DNA from: Acidobacteriota bacterium
Lineage (GTDB): Bacteria > Acidobacteriota > Thermoanaerobaculia > Multivoradales > Multivoraceae
Assembly: GCA_026707545.1 (NCBI GenBank)
Contig: JAPOWR010000001.1
Span: forward strand, 806,001-870,000
DNA: 64,000 nt
Reading direction: 5' to 3'
Shown here: positions 28,877 through 37,614 of the stretch, one piece after another
Layout of the letters: each line of letters opens with the position of its first letter
Numbering within the stretch: position 1 is the first letter of the stretch
Position numbers and translations under genes: made by a program
Notes under the pieces: model-generated
Database searches by the model: none
What the model saw: only the letters and a program-made list of their open reading frames with translations
Told to the model about the DNA's origin: nothing

Positions 28877-30579
28877 CCCGGCCGGGATCCGCCGGAAGAG
28901 ATGGCCCGCGGCGCGCCGCGGGTGGAGCGGCGCGGGTCGCCGCGGGCATGCTGGCCAGCCGGGTCCTCGGCTTGGTGCGAGAGGCCGTCGTTGCGAGTCT
29001 TGCCGGGGTCGGCGCCCTGATGGATGTCGTCTCGGCGGCGTTCAGGGCGCCCAACGTGCTGCAGAACCTGCTCGGGGACCAGGCACTGTCGGCATCCTTC
29101 ATCCCGGTCTACAGCCGCATGGTCGCCGAGGGGAGGCGGCGAGAGGCCGGGGCCCTGGCTGGCGCGATGTTCGGTCTGCTGTTCGCGGCGATGGGACTGC
29201 TCAGTCTGCTCGGTTTCGTTCTGGCGCCGTTGCTCGTGCGGCTCCTCCTCCCTGGCTTCGTCGGCGATGCCGAAGCGGTGGCGGCAGGGATGTCGACCGT
29301 CGACCGCCTGGCGCTGACCACGACGGCGGTACGCATCTGCATCCCGATGGCGGCGGCGATCACCCTTTCGGCCTGGTGTCTGGGGATCCTGAACAGCCAT
29401 CGCCGGTTCCTGCTGCCTTACCTGGCGCCGTGTTTCTGGAACGCGAGCGTGATCGGCGTCGTCTGGTTCGTTGCGGCCGGCGCCATGGGTGGCGAAGCCG
29501 AGAGGATCGAGTCGCTGGCGCTCGCCGTCTGCTGGGGCGGCCTGCTCGGCGGACTGCTGCAGTTCGCGGTGCAACTGCCGTCCGTGCTGAGGGTCACCGT
29601 CGGCCTGCGTCCTTCACTCAGCCTGCGGGCGCCGGGCGTGCGCAAGACGCTGACCAACCTGTGGCCGGCGATCGCGGGTCGCGGTGTGGGACAACTGGGC
29701 GCCTACGTCGACCTCCTGCTTGGCTCCCTCCTGGCGCAGGGCGCACTGGGCGCCCTGACGCTCGGCCAACGCCTGTACCTGCTTCCGATCGGCCTGTTCG
29801 GCGTCTCGGTGGCGGCTGCCGAGCTGCCCGAGCTGGCGCGGCTGCGGGGCGACGGCGAGGACCGGTCGCGAACGGCTGCGGCGCGCGCCCGGGCTTCCTT
29901 GGCCGCAATGTCCTTCCTGGTGTCGCCGACCCTGGTCGGCTACCTCGCTCTGGGGATCGGAATCGTCGGCGCCGTCTACCGACGTGGCGAGTTCGGAGTC
30001 GCCGACCAATGGCTCGTGTTCTTCGTGCTTGCCGCGTACTCGCTGGGCCTGCTCGCGTCCAGCGCTTCGCGCTTGCTGCAGAGCGTGTTCTTCTCGTTCG
30101 GAGACACCCGGAGTCCGGCCCGAATCGCGGCCATGCGGCTGGCCGTCGCGGCCGGCCTCGGCGCCGTGCTGATGATCTGGCTCGACCGGATCTCCGTGGT
30201 GGAGGTCGCGCCGGCGGGCTGGCTGGGACCCGTCGCACCGGAGGCCGCGCTTCGGCTTGGCGCGGTCGGCCTGGCCCTGGCCTCTGCGGCCGGCAGTTGG
30301 CTGGAGCTGGCGCTCCTGTTGCGCCGGCTGCGGCGGCGGGAGGTGCCGGTACGGGCGCCCTGGCGGGCGTGGGGCCGGCACTTGCCCCTCGCGATGCTGT
30401 GCCTTGCTCCGTGGGCGGCGACGCAGACCCTCGTGCCGGGTCCGCCCTGGATCGCCGGCGTCGTTCCGGTCGTCGGTTTCGCCGTCACGTATCTGGTCGC
30501 TGCGAACGCGCTCAAGGTGCCTGAGGCGCGGACCCTGCGGCGCTGGTTGCTCGAAACCCGGCGCCGGTCCTCGACGTAG
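28873..30579 (+). CDS. murJ: Lipid II flippase MurJ
   Basis: This is a MurJ/MviN-family flippase that moves lipid II across the inner membrane for peptidoglycan synthesis. It has 568 residues with about 14 hydrophobic helices. Typical segments are AAGMLASRVLGLVREAVVAS, AFRAPNVLQNLLGDQALSASFIPVY, and QRLYLLPIGLFGVSVAAAELPELAR. The start is a TTG whose codon overlaps the PilZ-AMIN stop (TTGA), so translation is probably coupled. This places an essential cell-wall gene in the same transcript as a predicted c-di-GMP/envelope protein. Confidence 0.95.
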   Translation: MTRPGSAGRDGPRRAAGGAARVAAGMLASRVLGLVREAVVASLAGVGALMDVVSAAFRAPNVLQNLLGDQALSASFIPVYSRMVAEGRRREAGALAGAMFGLLFAAMGLLSLLGFVLAPLLVRLLLPGFVGDAEAVAAGMSTVDRLALTTTAVRICIPMAAAITLSAWCLGILNSHRRFLLPYLAPCFWNASVIGVVWFVAAGAMGGEAERIESLALAVCWGGLLGGLLQFAVQLPSVLRVTVGLRPSLSLRAPGVRKTLTNLWPAIAGRGVGQLGAYVDLLLGSLLAQGALGALTLGQRLYLLPIGLFGVSVAAAELPELARLRGDGEDRSRTAAARARASLAAMSFLVSPTLVGYLALGIGIVGAVYRRGEFGVADQWLVFFVLAAYSLGLLASSASRLLQSVFFSFGDTRSPARIAAMRLAVAAGLGAVLMIWLDRISVVEVAPAGWLGPVAPEAALRLGAVGLALASAAGSWLELALLLRRLRRREVPVRAPWRAWGRHLPLAMLCLAPWAATQTLVPGPPWIAGVVPVVGFAVTYLVAANALKVPEARTLRRWLLETRRRSST

Positions 30580-30605
30580 TCAGAAGGAGGAAGAGGAGTC
30601 GCTAG

Positions 30606-31181
30606 ATGGAGATTCTGCTCAGCGTCGGTCTCGGAGTTGGCCTCGCGGCGGCGTGCGGTTTCCGGGTGTTTCTGCCCTTCCTGGTCATGGGTGTGGCGGC
30701 CAGGGCCGGCGCACTCGACCTGTCCCAGGATTTTGAGTGGATGACGGGAACGCCAGCCCTGCTGGCCTTTGGTACGGCGGCGCTACTCGAGATCGGCGCC
30801 TATTACATCCCGTGGCTCGACAACCTGCTCGACGTAGCCGCGATGCCGGCGGCCGTCACTGCCGGCATCGCCGTGGCGGCCGCGAACATCGAGACCGCAT
30901 CGCCCCTGCTCGACTGGGCGCTGGCCGCGGTGGCGGGCGGCGGCGCGGCAGCGGGGGTCCAGACCGGGACGACGCTGCTGCGGGGAGCCTCGACCATGAT
31001 GACGGCCGGGATCGGCAATCCCGTGGTTTCGACCGGCGAGGCCGGAGCGGCCGCGGGTCTGTCGTTGCTGGCGGTCACGATGCCCGTGCTCGCTCTGGCC
31101 GCCGTGTTGCTGCTGGTGGCCGTCGTCAGCGCCCGGCTCCTGCGGCGGCGCGTGCTCAGGGCGCGACAAGCCGACTCCTGA
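30606..31181 (+). CDS. DUF4126 family membrane protein
   Basis: This is a 191-residue protein with about five hydrophobic helices. The N-terminus GVGLAAACGFRVFLPFLVMG, then ALLEIGAYYIPWLDNLLD and AGVQTGTTLLRGASTMMTAGIGNP are characteristic of the DUF4126 family, whose function is unknown. A strong GGAGGAAGAGGAG ribosome binding site lies upstream of the ATG. It follows murJ by 26 nt and is probably in the same operon. Confidence 0.88.
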   Translation: MEILLSVGLGVGLAAACGFRVFLPFLVMGVAARAGALDLSQDFEWMTGTPALLAFGTAALLEIGAYYIPWLDNLLDVAAMPAAVTAGIAVAAANIETASPLLDWALAAVAGGGAAAGVQTGTTLLRGASTMMTAGIGNPVVSTGEAGAAAGLSLLAVTMPVLALAAVLLLVAVVSARLLRRRVLRARQADS

Positions 31182-31289
31182 ACCGGCGGCGGGGCCTCGG
31201 GAACCGGCGTCGTCCGTTTGCGCCGCGGGCCGACGTCGACCTGGGAATCACACGGCGACAGGGCGTGTTGGGGTCGCAGGGGCGCTAAG

Positions 31290-32465
31290 ATGGTCTGGGC
31301 GCCGATGGAGGGTGTGACCGCTGTGAGGACGGGAAACATCGAACCGCGGGTCGAGCGCCGCCGCTTGAGTCGTGCGGCTGTGGGGACGATCCTCGCCGGG
31401 CTGGCTTTCGGATGTGCTTCGACCGGCGTGCGGGAGGCCGGCGAGAGCGCGCTGCACCGAGAAATGGAGCGCCGCGGCGTCGCTCGGGTCGTCGTGCCGT
31501 TCGCCTTGAACGAGGACATGGCCGCGTGGACTCATCGATCCGTCGACGAGACGTCACGAGAGGCGCGCCTCGACGCTCTGGTGGAAGCCGTGATGGACAC
31601 TTCGCTTCTCGGAGTGCAGTACGAAACCGGCCGTACGGGCTCCGCGATCGACGTGTTCAGGAGCCGGACGGCGAACTGCCTGGCTTTCACGCAGATGTTC
31701 GTCGGCATGGCGCGCGAACTGGATCTGGCGGCGTACTTCGTCGAGGTGACCCACGTGGAGAGCTTCGAGCGCTCCGGGGACCTGATCGTCGTGTCCGATC
31801 ACGTCGCGGTCGGGTTCGGGCCGCGGCATGCGATGCGGGTGATCGACTTCGGTCGTCGCGAGGAGGAGAAGGGCTGGAGGGTGACCCCGATCAGTGACCT
31901 GACCGCCACCGCGCTCTTCTACTCGAACCGCGGCGCCGAGGCCCTCCGCGCGGAGCGGCTGGACGAGGCGGTGGCCTGGCTCGAGGACTCGGTGCGGATC
32001 GACCCCGAACTCGCCTCCGCCTGGGTCAACCTGGGAGTGGCCCAGCGGCGGAGCGGCGACGCCGGCGCAGCGGAGAAGAGCTACCGGCGGGCGCTCGAGA
32101 TCGATCCGCGAGCCAGCTCGGCGCTCGCGAACCTGGCGGTGCTGCTGCGACTCGGCGGCCGCACGGCCGAGGCCGAGGAACTGCTCCGGTTGACGGCGAC
32201 GACACGCAACCGAAACCCGTTCACGTACATCGCTCTGGGCGATCTGAGCCTGCGCTACGGCCGCCTGGACGAGGCGGAGCGCTTCTACACGAGGGCGCGA
32301 CGGCTTGGGCCGGACGAGGCGGCGCCGGCGGCCGCATTGGGCGAGGTGCTGCTGCGCCGCGGCGAGCGCAGGGCGGCCGAGAAGCTCCTCCGCCGGGCGC
32401 AGCGGCTGCAGACCGAGGGCGACCGGCGCGTCGATCGGCTGGCCCGCCTGCTGTCGGGCGCCTGA
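31290..32465 (+). CDS. Lipoprotein with transglutaminase-like and TPR domains
   Basis: This is a 391-residue protein from the ATG at 31290, which has AGGGG 7 nt upstream. A signal peptide ends in a lipobox (GLAFGC, C42). Next comes a transglutaminase/peptidase-like domain with candidate triad C130 (RTANCLAFTQMFVGMAREL), H171 (VVSDHVAVGF) and D186 (MRVIDF). The C-terminal half (about 210-385) holds four or five TPR units, including ASAWVNLGVAQRRSGDAGAA. This layout is common among bacterial envelope proteins of unknown substrate. The gene lies 108 nt after the DUF4126 gene. Two later in-frame starts (31305, 31323) are less likely. Confidence 0.82.
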   Translation: MVWAPMEGVTAVRTGNIEPRVERRRLSRAAVGTILAGLAFGCASTGVREAGESALHREMERRGVARVVVPFALNEDMAAWTHRSVDETSREARLDALVEAVMDTSLLGVQYETGRTGSAIDVFRSRTANCLAFTQMFVGMARELDLAAYFVEVTHVESFERSGDLIVVSDHVAVGFGPRHAMRVIDFGRREEEKGWRVTPISDLTATALFYSNRGAEALRAERLDEAVAWLEDSVRIDPELASAWVNLGVAQRRSGDAGAAEKSYRRALEIDPRASSALANLAVLLRLGGRTAEAEELLRLTATTRNRNPFTYIALGDLSLRYGRLDEAERFYTRARRLGPDEAAPAAALGEVLLRRGERRAAEKLLRRAQRLQTEGDRRVDRLARLLSGA

Positions 32466-32505
32466 GCGGCTGTCGCGCCGTTTGCTGCCGGACTCGGGCT
32501 CGGAC

Positions 32506-34740
32506 GTGGCTTCTCTCTGGCAGCTCTGGATCGATACGGGCGGTACGTTTACCGACTGCGTGGCGATCGCCCCGGATGGGTCCGTTCAATGCATCAAGGT
32601 CCTGAGTTCCGGAGCCGTGCGGGCCAGGGTGGTGTCGGACGGCGGGGACGGCCTGCGGCTGGAGACGCCGTTCGACCTTCCCGGCGGCTTCTTCGACGGG
32701 TATGGGCTGGCGCCCCTTGCGGGCGGGACGCCCGTCAGCGTGGAGGCATGGTCGGCGGATGGTTCCTGCCGGCTCGCGGACGGTGCCGGGTACGGGAGGG
32801 GTCTTGAGCACGACCTGGTGGTGGAACTCGTCTCGCCCGAAAACGCGCCGATTCTCGCGGCGCGGATCGCCACCGGCAGGGCGCTGGGCGAGCAGTTGCC
32901 GGCCTGCGACCTGCGGCTCGCGACGACCCGCGGAACGAATGCGCTGCTCGAGAGGGCTGGGTCGCGGACCGTCCTGTTCGTTACCGAGGGGTTCGCCGAT
33001 CTGCTGCTGATCGGGGATCAGGCGCGGCCCGACATCTTCGCGCTGAACATCGAACGTCCGGCGCCCCTGTACGAACGGACGGTCGAGGTGGGCGGCCGCC
33101 TCGACGCCACCGGGCGCGAACTCGCGCCGCTCGACGAGGACAGACTGCGCGTGGCGGCGAGGGCTCTGGTCGGCGAGGGTTTCGGGGCGGCGGCCGTGGC
33201 CCTGCTGCACAGCTACCGGAATCCGGCACACGAACAGCGTGCCGGGGACATCCTGCGGTCCGCCGGCTTCGAGACGGTCTCGTGTTCGGCCGAACTGGCG
33301 CCCCTGATCAAGATCGTGCCCCGGGCGCATACGGCGGTCGTGGACGCCTACCTCGGACGGGCCGTCGGCGGCTACCTCGAGACCACGGGAGCGGCGCTTG
33401 CCGGCGGCGCGGAGGCGGCCGACAACGGGGTCGCGCCGCGGGTGATGACGAGCGCCGGCGGTCTGGCGAGCTTCTCGAGCTACCGGCCCAAGGACAGCCT
33501 GCTGTCGGGACCGGCGGGAGGCGTCGTCGGCGCGGCGGCGGCGGGTCGCACGAGCGGCATGGAGCGGATCATCGGCTTCGACATGGGCGGCACAAGCACC
33601 GACGTGTCGCGCTACGACGGCGACTTCGAGTACAACTTCGAGTTCCGCGTCGGCGACGCGACCGTGGTGGCGCCGGCCCTGGCGATCGAGACAGTGGCGG
33701 CGGGAGGAGGTTCGATCTGCGGAGTCGATCACGGCCAGCTCAAGGTGGGGCCCGAGAGCGCCGGGGCGCGGCCGGGCCCGGCCTGTTACGGTGCCGGTGG
33801 GCCGCTGACGATCACCGACGTGAATCTGTTGCTAGGCCGGATCGATCCGGCGTCCTTCGGCCTTCCCATCGACGTCGGCGCCGCCGAGCGTCGGGCCGCC
33901 GAGGTGCTGGCCGGCCTCGCGGGCTCCGAGGAGGGCCTGCTCGGAGGCTTCCTACAGGTCGCCAACGAACGGATGGCGGACGCGATCCGGCGCATCTCGG
34001 TTTCGCGGGGCTACGATCCTGCCGACTACGCGCTCGTCAGTTTCGGCGGTGCCGGCGGCCAGCACGCCTGCGCCATCGCATCCGAACTGGCGATGCGTAC
34101 GGTGGTCGTGCCGGTCGATACGTCCCTGCTGAGCGCGGTCGGTCTGGGTCACGCGGTGGTGGAGCGCTTCGCGCACCGGCAGGTTCTGGAACCGCTTGAC
34201 GGTGGCCGGATCGGTGCCCTGATCGAGGAGCTCGAGCGGGAGGCGCTGGCGGCCCTCGTGAGCGAACGGGGAGCGAACCTCGAAGGTGCCGCCGTGCGGC
34301 GCCGGATCGTCCGCCTGCGGCTCCAGGGACAGGAGACGGCACTGGAAGTCGAACCGGCCTCGGCGACCGAGGCGGGCTCGACCGGGGCGGTCACGGCCCT
34401 TTTCGTGGACCGCTACCGGGCGGTCTACGGCTACCCGCCGCCCGAGCACCCGATCGAAGTCGAGTCGATCCGGGTCCTGGCCTCCACCGCGCCGGCGGCC
34501 GGTCGGCTGGACCGGGGCCCGCGCGCCCCGCAACGAGCGCGGGCGGAGCGCCGGCGGGCCTGGTTCGGGAACTGGAGGTCCGCCGAGTTGCTGCACCGCG
34601 AGAGTCTCCCTCCCGGTTTCGAGCAGGACGGTCCATGCCTGGCGCAGGAGCGCCACAGCATCACGGTCGTGGAGCCCGGCTGGAGCCTGCGGGTCGACGA
34701 CGCGAAGGCACTGGTTCTGAGGCGGATGGCCGGCGCGTAA
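32506..34740 (+). CDS. Hydantoinase A/5-oxoprolinase-type subunit, unpaired
   Basis: This is a 744-residue protein of the HyuA/OplahA-N family of ATP-dependent lactamases. The N-terminal ATPase motif is WIDTGGTFTDCVA, and TTRGTNALLE, MTSAGGLASF, FDMGGTSTDVS and SFGGAGGQHACAIA follow in family order. HyuA normally works with a HyuB subunit encoded next to it or fused to it. Here the next gene is an outer-membrane efflux protein, so no HyuB is present. It may partner with a distant gene or have another carboxylase-like role. The start is uncertain: GTG at 32506 is chosen just upstream of the conserved domain, and the frame is open into the TPR gene. Confidence 0.85.
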   Translation: MASLWQLWIDTGGTFTDCVAIAPDGSVQCIKVLSSGAVRARVVSDGGDGLRLETPFDLPGGFFDGYGLAPLAGGTPVSVEAWSADGSCRLADGAGYGRGLEHDLVVELVSPENAPILAARIATGRALGEQLPACDLRLATTRGTNALLERAGSRTVLFVTEGFADLLLIGDQARPDIFALNIERPAPLYERTVEVGGRLDATGRELAPLDEDRLRVAARALVGEGFGAAAVALLHSYRNPAHEQRAGDILRSAGFETVSCSAELAPLIKIVPRAHTAVVDAYLGRAVGGYLETTGAALAGGAEAADNGVAPRVMTSAGGLASFSSYRPKDSLLSGPAGGVVGAAAAGRTSGMERIIGFDMGGTSTDVSRYDGDFEYNFEFRVGDATVVAPALAIETVAAGGGSICGVDHGQLKVGPESAGARPGPACYGAGGPLTITDVNLLLGRIDPASFGLPIDVGAAERRAAEVLAGLAGSEEGLLGGFLQVANERMADAIRRISVSRGYDPADYALVSFGGAGGQHACAIASELAMRTVVVPVDTSLLSAVGLGHAVVERFAHRQVLEPLDGGRIGALIEELEREALAALVSERGANLEGAAVRRRIVRLRLQGQETALEVEPASATEAGSTGAVTALFVDRYRAVYGYPPPEHPIEVESIRVLASTAPAAGRLDRGPRAPQRARAERRRAWFGNWRSAELLHRESLPPGFEQDGPCLAQERHSITVVEPGWSLRVDDAKALVLRRMAGA

Positions 34741-34832
34741 CTTCGGCCGGCCGGCAACGTATCTGAGGCCGTGCGGCGCCGTTCGCGTCGGTCAGATTGG
34801 CTAGGATTGTCCGTTCTCGGCCTTGAGGCTCT

Positions 34833-36335
34833 ATGCGTGGTTCATGCGATTCGCTTCGTAGCAGCCAGGATCCATCTTCCTGGCGCCGCGGACTTTCTGC
34901 GGTTCTGGCCTCCGCGGCGGCGGTTCTCGGTTGCGCCCATTCGAGCGTGCTCGAGCGCATTCCGGAGGTGGCGCACCCGCCGGCCGAGTTCGACCGGGGG
35001 ATGGAGACGGAGGTCCTCGAGGCCCCTGGCGCTTGCGGCGCGCTGGGAGACCAGACTTTGCGGGAGCTCCAGCACCGTCTGGCCGGTCAGAGCTTCGATC
35101 TCCAGGCGGCCTGGCGCCGGGTGGAGGCGGCGGAGGCCCGCGCTCGGGAGAGCGGCGCCTACCTGATGCCGCGTCTCGATGCTTCGCTTTCCGGCAACGA
35201 CCTCACGTTTCCGAGCAGCGGGATCGTGAACCAGTTCCTGCTGCAGGGCGCGGCCTGGGACTCCAGCCTGGCGGCGAGCTTCGAGATCGATCTCTGGGGC
35301 CGGTTGCGGAACCGCGAGGTGGCCGCCTTGCTGGATGCGGAGGCGAGCGTCCAGGATCTGCGCGCGCTGGCGATCAGCCTGTCGTCGGTGCTGGCCGAGG
35401 TCTGGTTCGGCATCGTCGCGGAGCGTGAATTGATCGACCTGCTGGAGACCCAGCAGCGCACCTCGGAGAGGTTCCTGGAGTTGACCCAGCTTCGCTTCGG
35501 CCAGGGTCTTGGACCGGCGCAGGACATCGGTCGCCAGCGGGAACAGTTGCTGAGCCTGCAGGGCCAGATCGAACTGGCTCGGGGCAGGCTGGAGTCGCTG
35601 GAGTTCCAGCTCGCCGTGCTCCTGGGCAGCGGGGAGCGGCAGACGCCGGCTGGTTCGGCGGGTCTCGGACCGCTTCTGCAGGCCGCCGACCGGCCTGGTC
35701 TGGGAGTGCCGGCCGAGCTACTGGAGCGGCGGCCGGATCTGCTGGCCGCACGCCGACGGGTCGAGGCCGCCGACCGGCGGGCGGCCGCGGCGGTGAAGGA
35801 ATGGTTGCCTTCCCTGTCTCTGAACGCTCTCCTGACCGGTCGCGCACTGGAGGTGGTCGACGTACTGGACGACCTCGTTCGGCAGATCGGCGGGACGGCG
35901 GCGCAGTCGGTCTATGCCAGCGGCGGCCGCCGGGCGCGCATCGACCAGGCAGTTGCGGCGGCCGAGGAGAGCCTGTACGCCTACGCGCAGTCCCTGGTCA
36001 ACGCGGTCGGGGAAGTGCAGACGGCGCTTGCGGTAGGCCGCAGCAGCCGTGAGCTGGTCGGCAACCTGGAGGAGCGGTTGGGGGAAGCCCGCCGGGTTCT
36101 CCTCTTGACCAGCGAGTCGTACCGTGAGGGAGCGACGGACTACCTGAACGTGCTGACCGCGCTGCTTTCGCAGCAGGGGCTCGAGCAGGCGCTGATCGAC
36201 GCCAGGCGGCAGCAGCTTGCGAGCCGTCTGCAGCTCTGCCGGGCATTGGGTTTCGCACCGGGAACGTCGGTGGAGCGGCTGGCGGCAGGACTCGCCACGG
36301 CGCCCGAAACAACGGCTGCAGGCGGAGCGTCCTGA
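34833..36335 (+). CDS. Outer-membrane efflux lipoprotein (NodT/TolC family)
   Basis: This is a 500-residue TolC-type channel of the NodT group. The N-terminus ends in a lipobox (AAAVLGC), so it is lipid-anchored to the outer membrane. Two repeated coiled-coil halves are seen, with ESGAYLMPRLDASLSGND and FEIDLWGRLRNREVAALLDAEAS in the first and LLERRPDLLAARRRVEAADRRAAAA in the second. It is the first gene of an efflux operon followed 13 nt later by the periplasmic adaptor. Confidence 0.93.
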   Translation: MRGSCDSLRSSQDPSSWRRGLSAVLASAAAVLGCAHSSVLERIPEVAHPPAEFDRGMETEVLEAPGACGALGDQTLRELQHRLAGQSFDLQAAWRRVEAAEARARESGAYLMPRLDASLSGNDLTFPSSGIVNQFLLQGAAWDSSLAASFEIDLWGRLRNREVAALLDAEASVQDLRALAISLSSVLAEVWFGIVAERELIDLLETQQRTSERFLELTQLRFGQGLGPAQDIGRQREQLLSLQGQIELARGRLESLEFQLAVLLGSGERQTPAGSAGLGPLLQAADRPGLGVPAELLERRPDLLAARRRVEAADRRAAAAVKEWLPSLSLNALLTGRALEVVDVLDDLVRQIGGTAAQSVYASGGRRARIDQAVAAAEESLYAYAQSLVNAVGEVQTALAVGRSSRELVGNLEERLGEARRVLLLTSESYREGATDYLNVLTALLSQQGLEQALIDARRQQLASRLQLCRALGFAPGTSVERLAAGLATAPETTAAGGAS

Positions 36336-36348
36336 CAGGCGGAAGGAC

Positions 36349-37614
36349 ATGAAGGGTACGCTGATCCGTGTCGGCATCGTGGTGCTGGTCCTGGCGTTCG
36401 GCCTGGTGGTTGCCAGGGCGATCATTCAGGCCAGACCCGAGGCGGTGCAGAGGCCGCCGGACGACTCCGGCGTGCTGGTGGAAGTGGCCGAGGTGAGGCG
36501 GCTCCCGCGGCGCATCGACATCGAGGCCCAGGGAACGGTGCTGCCGGCCCGGAGGGTCGTCGTCCAGCCCCAGGTAAGCGGCCGAATCGCGTTCGTCATG
36601 CCGCGGCTCGCTCCGGGCACGCTGCTGCGGGAGGGCGACGTCATCTTCGCGATCGAGGATGCCGACTTCAAGCTGGCGGTGGCCCGGGCGACCGCCGCGG
36701 TCGCCGAGGCCGCCGCCCAACTGGAACTCGAGCAGGGCCGTGGCCGGGTCGCCGAGCGGGAGTGGGAACTGTTCCAGGATGAGCTGGACGTTGAACAGAT
36801 GGAGGCCTCCCTGGCGCTCCGCGAACCGCAGTTGCGCTCGCGGCTCTCGGCCGTTCAGACCGCCCGCGCCGCCCTGGCGCGCGCCAGGCTGGACCTCGAA
36901 CGCACGGTTGTACGGAGTCCGTTCAACTCCGTCGTCCTCGCCGAGTCGATCGAGGTCGGGCAGACGGTGACGCCGCAGAGTCAGACCGTGACCCTCGCCG
37001 GAACCGATGCCTTCTGGGTGCGTGCCGCGGTGCGCACGGACGAACTCGAGCAGCTCCGCGTTCCCGCTCTCCACGGTGACGTTGAGGGTTCGCGCGCGCT
37101 GGTGCGACTCGATCCCGAGACGGACTACGTCCTGCCGGGCCGCATCGTCCGGTTGCTGGGAGATCTCGACACCGCGGGCCGGATGGCCCGGGTTCTCGTG
37201 GAGGTCGACGATCCGCTCGGGCTCGAGCGTGGGACGGGCGGCGCGGCGGGACGCGGCCTCCTGCTTCTGGACAGCTACGTCGACCTGCTGCTCGAAGGCG
37301 GCACGGTGCGCGACCTGTTCGAGGTGCCTCGCGACTGGCTTCAGGAGGGCGGACACCTCTGGCTGTACAGCGGCGAGCAGCTCGAGCGTCGGCCGGTCGA
37401 CGTGGCGTGGCGTTTCGAGGACAGCGTGTGCATCGATAGCGGCCTGGCTGACGGGGAACTCGTTGTGACCAGCCGCATCGCCACGCCGATCGAGGGGATG
37501 AGGCTCCGCCTGGGAGCGGATGAACCCCGGTCGATCGCCGCCGAGTTCCTCTCCGCCGCCAGCCGTTGGGACGTGTCGGGCTGGGGCGCCGTGCCGACGG
37601 GAGTTGCGCCATGA
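36349..37614 (+). CDS. RND efflux periplasmic adaptor (membrane fusion protein)
   Basis: This is a 421-residue HlyD/AcrA-type adaptor that bridges the RND pump and the outer-membrane channel. The ATG at 36349 follows a GGAAGG ribosome binding site. An N-terminal membrane anchor (IRVGIVVLVLAFGLVVARAII) precedes a lipoyl-like domain split by an alpha hairpin (about 90-215, Ala/Glu/Arg-rich). The second lipoyl half has LERTVVRSPFNSVVLAESIEVGQ. The gene overlaps the RND pump start by 4 nt. Confidence 0.92.
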   Translation: MKGTLIRVGIVVLVLAFGLVVARAIIQARPEAVQRPPDDSGVLVEVAEVRRLPRRIDIEAQGTVLPARRVVVQPQVSGRIAFVMPRLAPGTLLREGDVIFAIEDADFKLAVARATAAVAEAAAQLELEQGRGRVAEREWELFQDELDVEQMEASLALREPQLRSRLSAVQTARAALARARLDLERTVVRSPFNSVVLAESIEVGQTVTPQSQTVTLAGTDAFWVRAAVRTDELEQLRVPALHGDVEGSRALVRLDPETDYVLPGRIVRLLGDLDTAGRMARVLVEVDDPLGLERGTGGAAGRGLLLLDSYVDLLLEGGTVRDLFEVPRDWLQEGGHLWLYSGEQLERRPVDVAWRFEDSVCIDSGLADGELVVTSRIATPIEGMRLRLGADEPRSIAAEFLSAASRWDVSGWGAVPTGVAP

